7,564 nt of DNA from contig JAIRLQ010000476.1 in the NCBI GenBank assembly GCA_031259345.1, positions 1 to 7,564 on the forward strand, given 5' to 3'. The number at the start of each line of letters is the position of its first letter. Position 1 is the stretch's first letter. Made by a program: the position numbers and the translations under genes. A model generated the notes under the pieces. The model made no database searches. It was given only the letters and a program-made list of their open reading frames with translations, and had not been told where the DNA came from. Of the stretch, positions 5,294 through 7,564 are shown piece after piece. This DNA comes from Treponema sp. (GTDB taxonomy: Bacteria > Spirochaetota > Spirochaetia > Treponematales > Breznakiellaceae).

Positions 5294-6337
5294 CTAAAAC
5301 AATTCCGGAAAGAGCTGCCTGATAGTCTGCGGCGTCGCCATAACGCCCTTGTAGAAAGTCTTGTCCGGCGGAATGATTCCGGCAACGATTCTGTTAAAGG
5401 CATCTACTACCGGCTGGTATCCCTGATTAAAGGGATCCTGATCAAGGGCGGCGCTGATAGTGCCACTGGCCACATAGGGTGCCGATTCGGGCAGTACGTC
5501 ATGGCAGACGATGGCGATCTTTCCCGCAAGGCCGGCGTCTTCTACCGCCTTTGCCGCGCCGCTTGGACCTCCCGCTGCTACATAGATCCCCTTAAGGTCG
5601 GGATTTACCGTGATAAGGTTAGTCGTGATATTATAAGCTTCTTCCGCCTTGTCCCTGTTTTCGAATTCCCCTACCAGCTTCATATCAGGGTACTTGTCAA
5701 TAACGGAATGGGCTCCGGTCCTGCGCTCTTCATGGCCGATAATACTGAAATATCCGGTTATGATGCCATATTTTCCGGATCCTCCCATAGCCTTGACCAA
5801 CGCCTCGCCGCAAAGCTCTCCACCTTCAATCCCGCTTTGCCCATACCATGCCTGCCGTTTGGAATTTGGGCCAGGATCGGTATTAAAAATATGTACTATA
5901 ATACCGGCATCTACCGCCTTGTCAACGGACGGCTGCAGGGCGTCGGAAATGCCGACAAAAGTAATGGCGTTGTACCCGGAAGCTATGCAGTTTTCAACAA
6001 CACTCATTGTTTTTGGGGCATCGAAGTCCTCAATTGAAATGCAGTCAACAGTACAATTTCTGTCTGCAAGTACTTTCTTCGCGTATTCCTGGCCTGCCAG
6101 AACAGCCTGCCCCCAGGGATTGGACTGTACGATAATCGCCGCGATTTTTATGGGTTTGGGCGAAGCCTGATCGACCGGCAGGGACAACAATGTTTTTCCG
6201 GGCGGGGGCACAAGCTGAGCCGCCGGTGTCAGCGGACCTCCCGGCTTTGCCTGACCTCCACCCGCAAACAGCATGTTCACGCCTGCCGTTAAACCGAACA
6301 GCGCCACAAACACCAAAATACATGTTTTCCTAAGCAT
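5294..6337 (-). CDS. Periplasmic sugar-type substrate-binding protein (Peripla_BP_4 / RbsB-like)
   Basis: The 347-residue protein starts with a signal peptide (about residues 1-25, core ILVFVALFGLTAGV, cleavage likely after MLFA). There is no lipobox cysteine at that site, so it should be a free periplasmic protein. A Gly/Pro-rich linker covers about 26-62. The mature fold follows the ribose/galactose-binding pattern: KIAAIIVQSNPWGQAV (64-79), the hinge-side VGISDALQPSVDKA (128-141), GKYGIITG (188-195), KGIYVAAGG (249-257) and KIAIVCHD (273-280). The ligand cannot be named from sequence alone. A strong Shine-Dalgarno, AGAGGAGA, sits six bases before the ATG and is the best in the operon, fitting the need for excess binding protein. 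It follows the permease gene by 69 bases and precedes the ATPase gene. Confidence 0.93.
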   Translation of the reverse strand: MLRKTCILVFVALFGLTAGVNMLFAGGGQAKPGGPLTPAAQLVPPPGKTLLSLPVDQASPKPIKIAAIIVQSNPWGQAVLAGQEYAKKVLADRNCTVDCISIEDFDAPKTMSVVENCIASGYNAITFVGISDALQPSVDKAVDAGIIVHIFNTDPGPNSKRQAWYGQSGIEGGELCGEALVKAMGGSGKYGIITGYFSIIGHEERRTGAHSVIDKYPDMKLVGEFENRDKAEEAYNITTNLITVNPDLKGIYVAAGGPSGAAKAVEDAGLAGKIAIVCHDVLPESAPYVASGTISAALDQDPFNQGYQPVVDAFNRIVAGIIPPDKTFYKGVMATPQTIRQLFPELF

Positions 6338-6362
6338 ATTTCTCTCCTCTAGATAAATATTT

Positions 6363-6380
6363 CTACCGGTAAACCGGCAG
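6363..6380 (-). repeat. Small intercistronic stem-loop between permease and binding-protein genes
   Basis: In the minus-strand RNA, CUGCCGG and CCGGUAG form a 7-bp stem including one G-U pair, with a UUUA tetraloop. It lies between the permease stop and the binding-protein ribosome site, about a dozen bases from the latter. It may modestly affect translation or mRNA decay. Confidence 0.35.
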
Positions 6381-6406
6381 ATACCTTGTTTAAAACCCGC
6401 CTGTTT

Positions 6407-7399
6407 TTAATTGGCGGCTTTCTTCTTCCGGATACTGTCGATCATTACCGCGCCGATTATTACCAGGCCCAAAATGATGGTCTGCCAATAACCAGAAACC
6501 GCAAGCTGCACAAACATATTTTTCAGTATCCCCATTAAAAGGGCGCCCAATAAGACGCCGACTATGTTACCTTCCCCGCCGGTCATGCTTATTCCGCCGA
6601 TCACTGTGGCGGCTATGACATCCAGCTCGTAACCCTTGCCAAAAGAAGGGTCGGCACTGTTCATTTGGCCCACCAAAAGCAGGCCGCCCAGACCCGCCAA
6701 AACGCCCATAATGACATAAACGCCTATAATGATTCGATCGACAAAAATCCCCGATAACTTCGCGGCCCGCTGGCTGTTGCCAACTGCGTAAATATTCCTG
6801 CCCATCTGGGTAAAATTGGCAAAAACGAGGCCCGCCAGCACGACCGCAAGCATGATCACAACAGAAACGGGCATGGCGCTGATATAGGATCCGCCGAACA
6901 CGGAAATCCACGACGGAATGTACCGTATAGGCGCTCCCTTTGAGATAAGCAACGCGGCGCCGTTACTGACACTCAGCATACCTAACGTTACTATAAAGGG
7001 CGGTATTCCCAATTTTGCTATCAAGATGCCGTTGATAAATCCTACAGCCGCCCCAATACCCAGAATTATCACCAATACAACAACAGGAGGAGCCCCAAAT
7101 TCCCTGGATGACCAGGCGCCAAGACAGGCGGACAGAGCAATAACGGCGCCGACCGACAGGTCAATGCCGCCGGTTACAATGACAAGCCCCATGCCGACCG
7201 CAAGAATGGCAAAAACAGAAGACTGCCTGCATATATTGAATATGTTGCGCGCTGTGGGAAAGGTTGCCGGACGCAGAAACGAGAGCAGAACAAACAATAC
7301 GATAATAGTAAGCGCAACCATGGTTTCAGGCCGCGCCATAAGACGGGAAAAACCCGGTTTTCCGCTTTGATTGCCTAAATCTGTCTTATCCACTACCAT
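6407..7399 (-). CDS. Sugar ABC importer permease (RbsC/MglC/XylH type, BPD_transp_2)
   Basis: This 330-residue protein has 8 to 10 likely membrane segments, starting near residue 28, and the usual family length. Family landmarks are the GGIDLSVGA motif (77-85), GRNIYAVGNSQRAAKLSGI (200-218) and the cytoplasmic coupling region YELDVIAATVIGG (257-269), followed by GGEGNIVGVLLGAL (274-287). The C terminus is basic (RKKKAAN), as expected for a cytoplasmic end. It would form a homodimeric pore energised by the ATPase encoded downstream. The ATG at 7399-7397 is preceded by an AGGG ribosome site about five bases away; ATG at residue 21 is possible but has no better site. It is the first gene of the operon, about 40 bases after the predicted transcription start. 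Confidence 0.93.
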   Translation of the reverse strand: MVVDKTDLGNQSGKPGFSRLMARPETMVALTIIVLFVLLSFLRPATFPTARNIFNICRQSSVFAILAVGMGLVIVTGGIDLSVGAVIALSACLGAWSSREFGAPPVVVLVIILGIGAAVGFINGILIAKLGIPPFIVTLGMLSVSNGAALLISKGAPIRYIPSWISVFGGSYISAMPVSVVIMLAVVLAGLVFANFTQMGRNIYAVGNSQRAAKLSGIFVDRIIIGVYVIMGVLAGLGGLLLVGQMNSADPSFGKGYELDVIAATVIGGISMTGGEGNIVGVLLGALLMGILKNMFVQLAVSGYWQTIILGLVIIGAVMIDSIRKKKAAN

Positions 7400-7422
7400 T
7401 ATCCCTAACCGTGATTATAAAT

Positions 7423-7438
7423 TATGAAACGTTTCATA
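7423..7438 (-). promoter_or_regulatory. LacI-family operator
   Basis: TATGAAACGTTTCATA is a perfect 16-bp palindrome with the central CG and GAAACGTTTC core typical of LacI/GalR/RbsR/CcpA-type sites. It covers about +1 to +17 of the predicted transcript, a lac O1-like position at which bound repressor would block initiation. The repressor gene is not in this window. Confidence 0.8.
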
Positions 7439-7445
7439 TTTAGAC

Positions 7446-7474
7446 ATATTAACACGGAAGAATTGGCCTGTCAA
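7446..7474 (-). promoter_or_regulatory. Main sigma70 promoter of the importer operon
   Basis: On the minus strand a perfect TTGACA (7474-7469), a 17-base spacer and TAATAT (7451-7446) form a near-consensus promoter. An A/T tract directly upstream (about 7475-7495) could serve as an UP element. Transcription should begin near 7439, giving a leader of about 40 bases before the permease ATG. Confidence 0.8.
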
Positions 7475-7509
7475 TAAAAAAATTGCATTTTGTCGTTAAT
7501 CAGTGATAA

Positions 7510-7547
7510 GTTCACCCCCTAAAGTAACGAGGGAATCGTTCACCCCC
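7510..7547. repeat. Direct repeat GTTCACCCCC, 28 bases apart
   Basis: GTTCACCCCC occurs at 7510-7519 and 7538-7547, in both cases with further C or T residues. Tandem terminal repeats of this sort occur at the ends of IS21-type insertion sequences. The copy spacing and the following purine-rich ribosome-site-like sequence suit such an end, but no transposase or matching far end is visible here. Confidence 0.5.
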
Positions 7548-7549
7548 CT

Positions 7550-7564
7550 CGGATAAGATAGGAG
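7550..7564 (+). promoter_or_regulatory. Possible ribosome binding site of a gene beyond the window
   Basis: The window ends in GATAGGAG, a good Shine-Dalgarno-like sequence on the plus strand. A rightward gene may begin within a few bases of the edge. Nothing else can be said of it. Confidence 0.35.

Noticed and set aside
5501..6170. Two open frames of 178 and 173 codons on the plus strand
   Set aside because: Both are antisense to the binding-protein gene, overlap each other and have shadow-like composition.
7414..7419. Perfect TATAAT on the minus strand downstream of the operator
   Set aside because: No acceptable -35 lies 16-18 bases upstream; the TTGACA/TAATAT pair at 7474-7446 is far better. 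It may still be a minor start.
1..7564. CRISPR arrays, tRNA or rRNA genes
   Set aside because: No regularly spaced repeats of suitable length, no cloverleaf and no rRNA-like conserved sequence were seen.

Overview
The window looks like chromosomal DNA of a spirochaete, most likely a Treponema of the mid-GC, gut-associated kind. This rests on a small secreted protein resembling the DUF2259 family known from treponemes, a binding protein whose mature end starts with a Gly-rich FAGGGQ-type sequence, and overall gene style. The genus is an inference from family knowledge and was not tested by any search.

Layout from left to right. Bases 1-381 hold no convincing gene; they are a G-rich, palindrome-dense stretch with several stem-loops and a double palindrome. 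A polytopic membrane protein of unknown function (382-1215, minus) and a secreted DUF2259-like protein (1350-2075, plus) diverge from a shared 134-base region. The membrane protein has a good sigma70-type promoter and almost no leader; the secreted protein has an excellent Shine-Dalgarno and ends at a strong intrinsic terminator (2120-2154).

The rest is one minus-strand operon read from right to left: RbsC/MglC-type permease (7399-6407), periplasmic sugar-type binding protein (6337-5294), double-domain MglA/RbsA-type ATPase (5143-3635), then a uroporphyrinogen-decarboxylase-superfamily protein of the MtaA/CmuA methyltransferase kind (3540-2287). The first three form a complete ABC importer for a sugar or sugar-like compound. 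The fourth probably acts on the imported compound or a product of it, not in haem synthesis. The operon has a textbook control region: a TTGACA-N17-TAATAT promoter (7474-7446) followed, at about the transcription start, by a perfect 16-bp palindrome with the GAAACGTTTC core of LacI-family operators. Two back-to-back hairpins separate the binding-protein gene from the ATPase gene, and a cluster of three CGGGAAA-type arms precedes the last gene; both are candidates for setting gene dosage within the operon.

At the far right (7510-7564) a repeated GTTCACCCCC motif and a closing purine-rich AGGAG look like the left end of a rightward-reading element or gene lying mostly outside the window, possibly an IS21-type insertion sequence. 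The points most worth following are the methyltransferase-like enzyme tied to a LacI-controlled sugar importer, the intercistronic RNA structures, and the structured G-rich region at the left edge.
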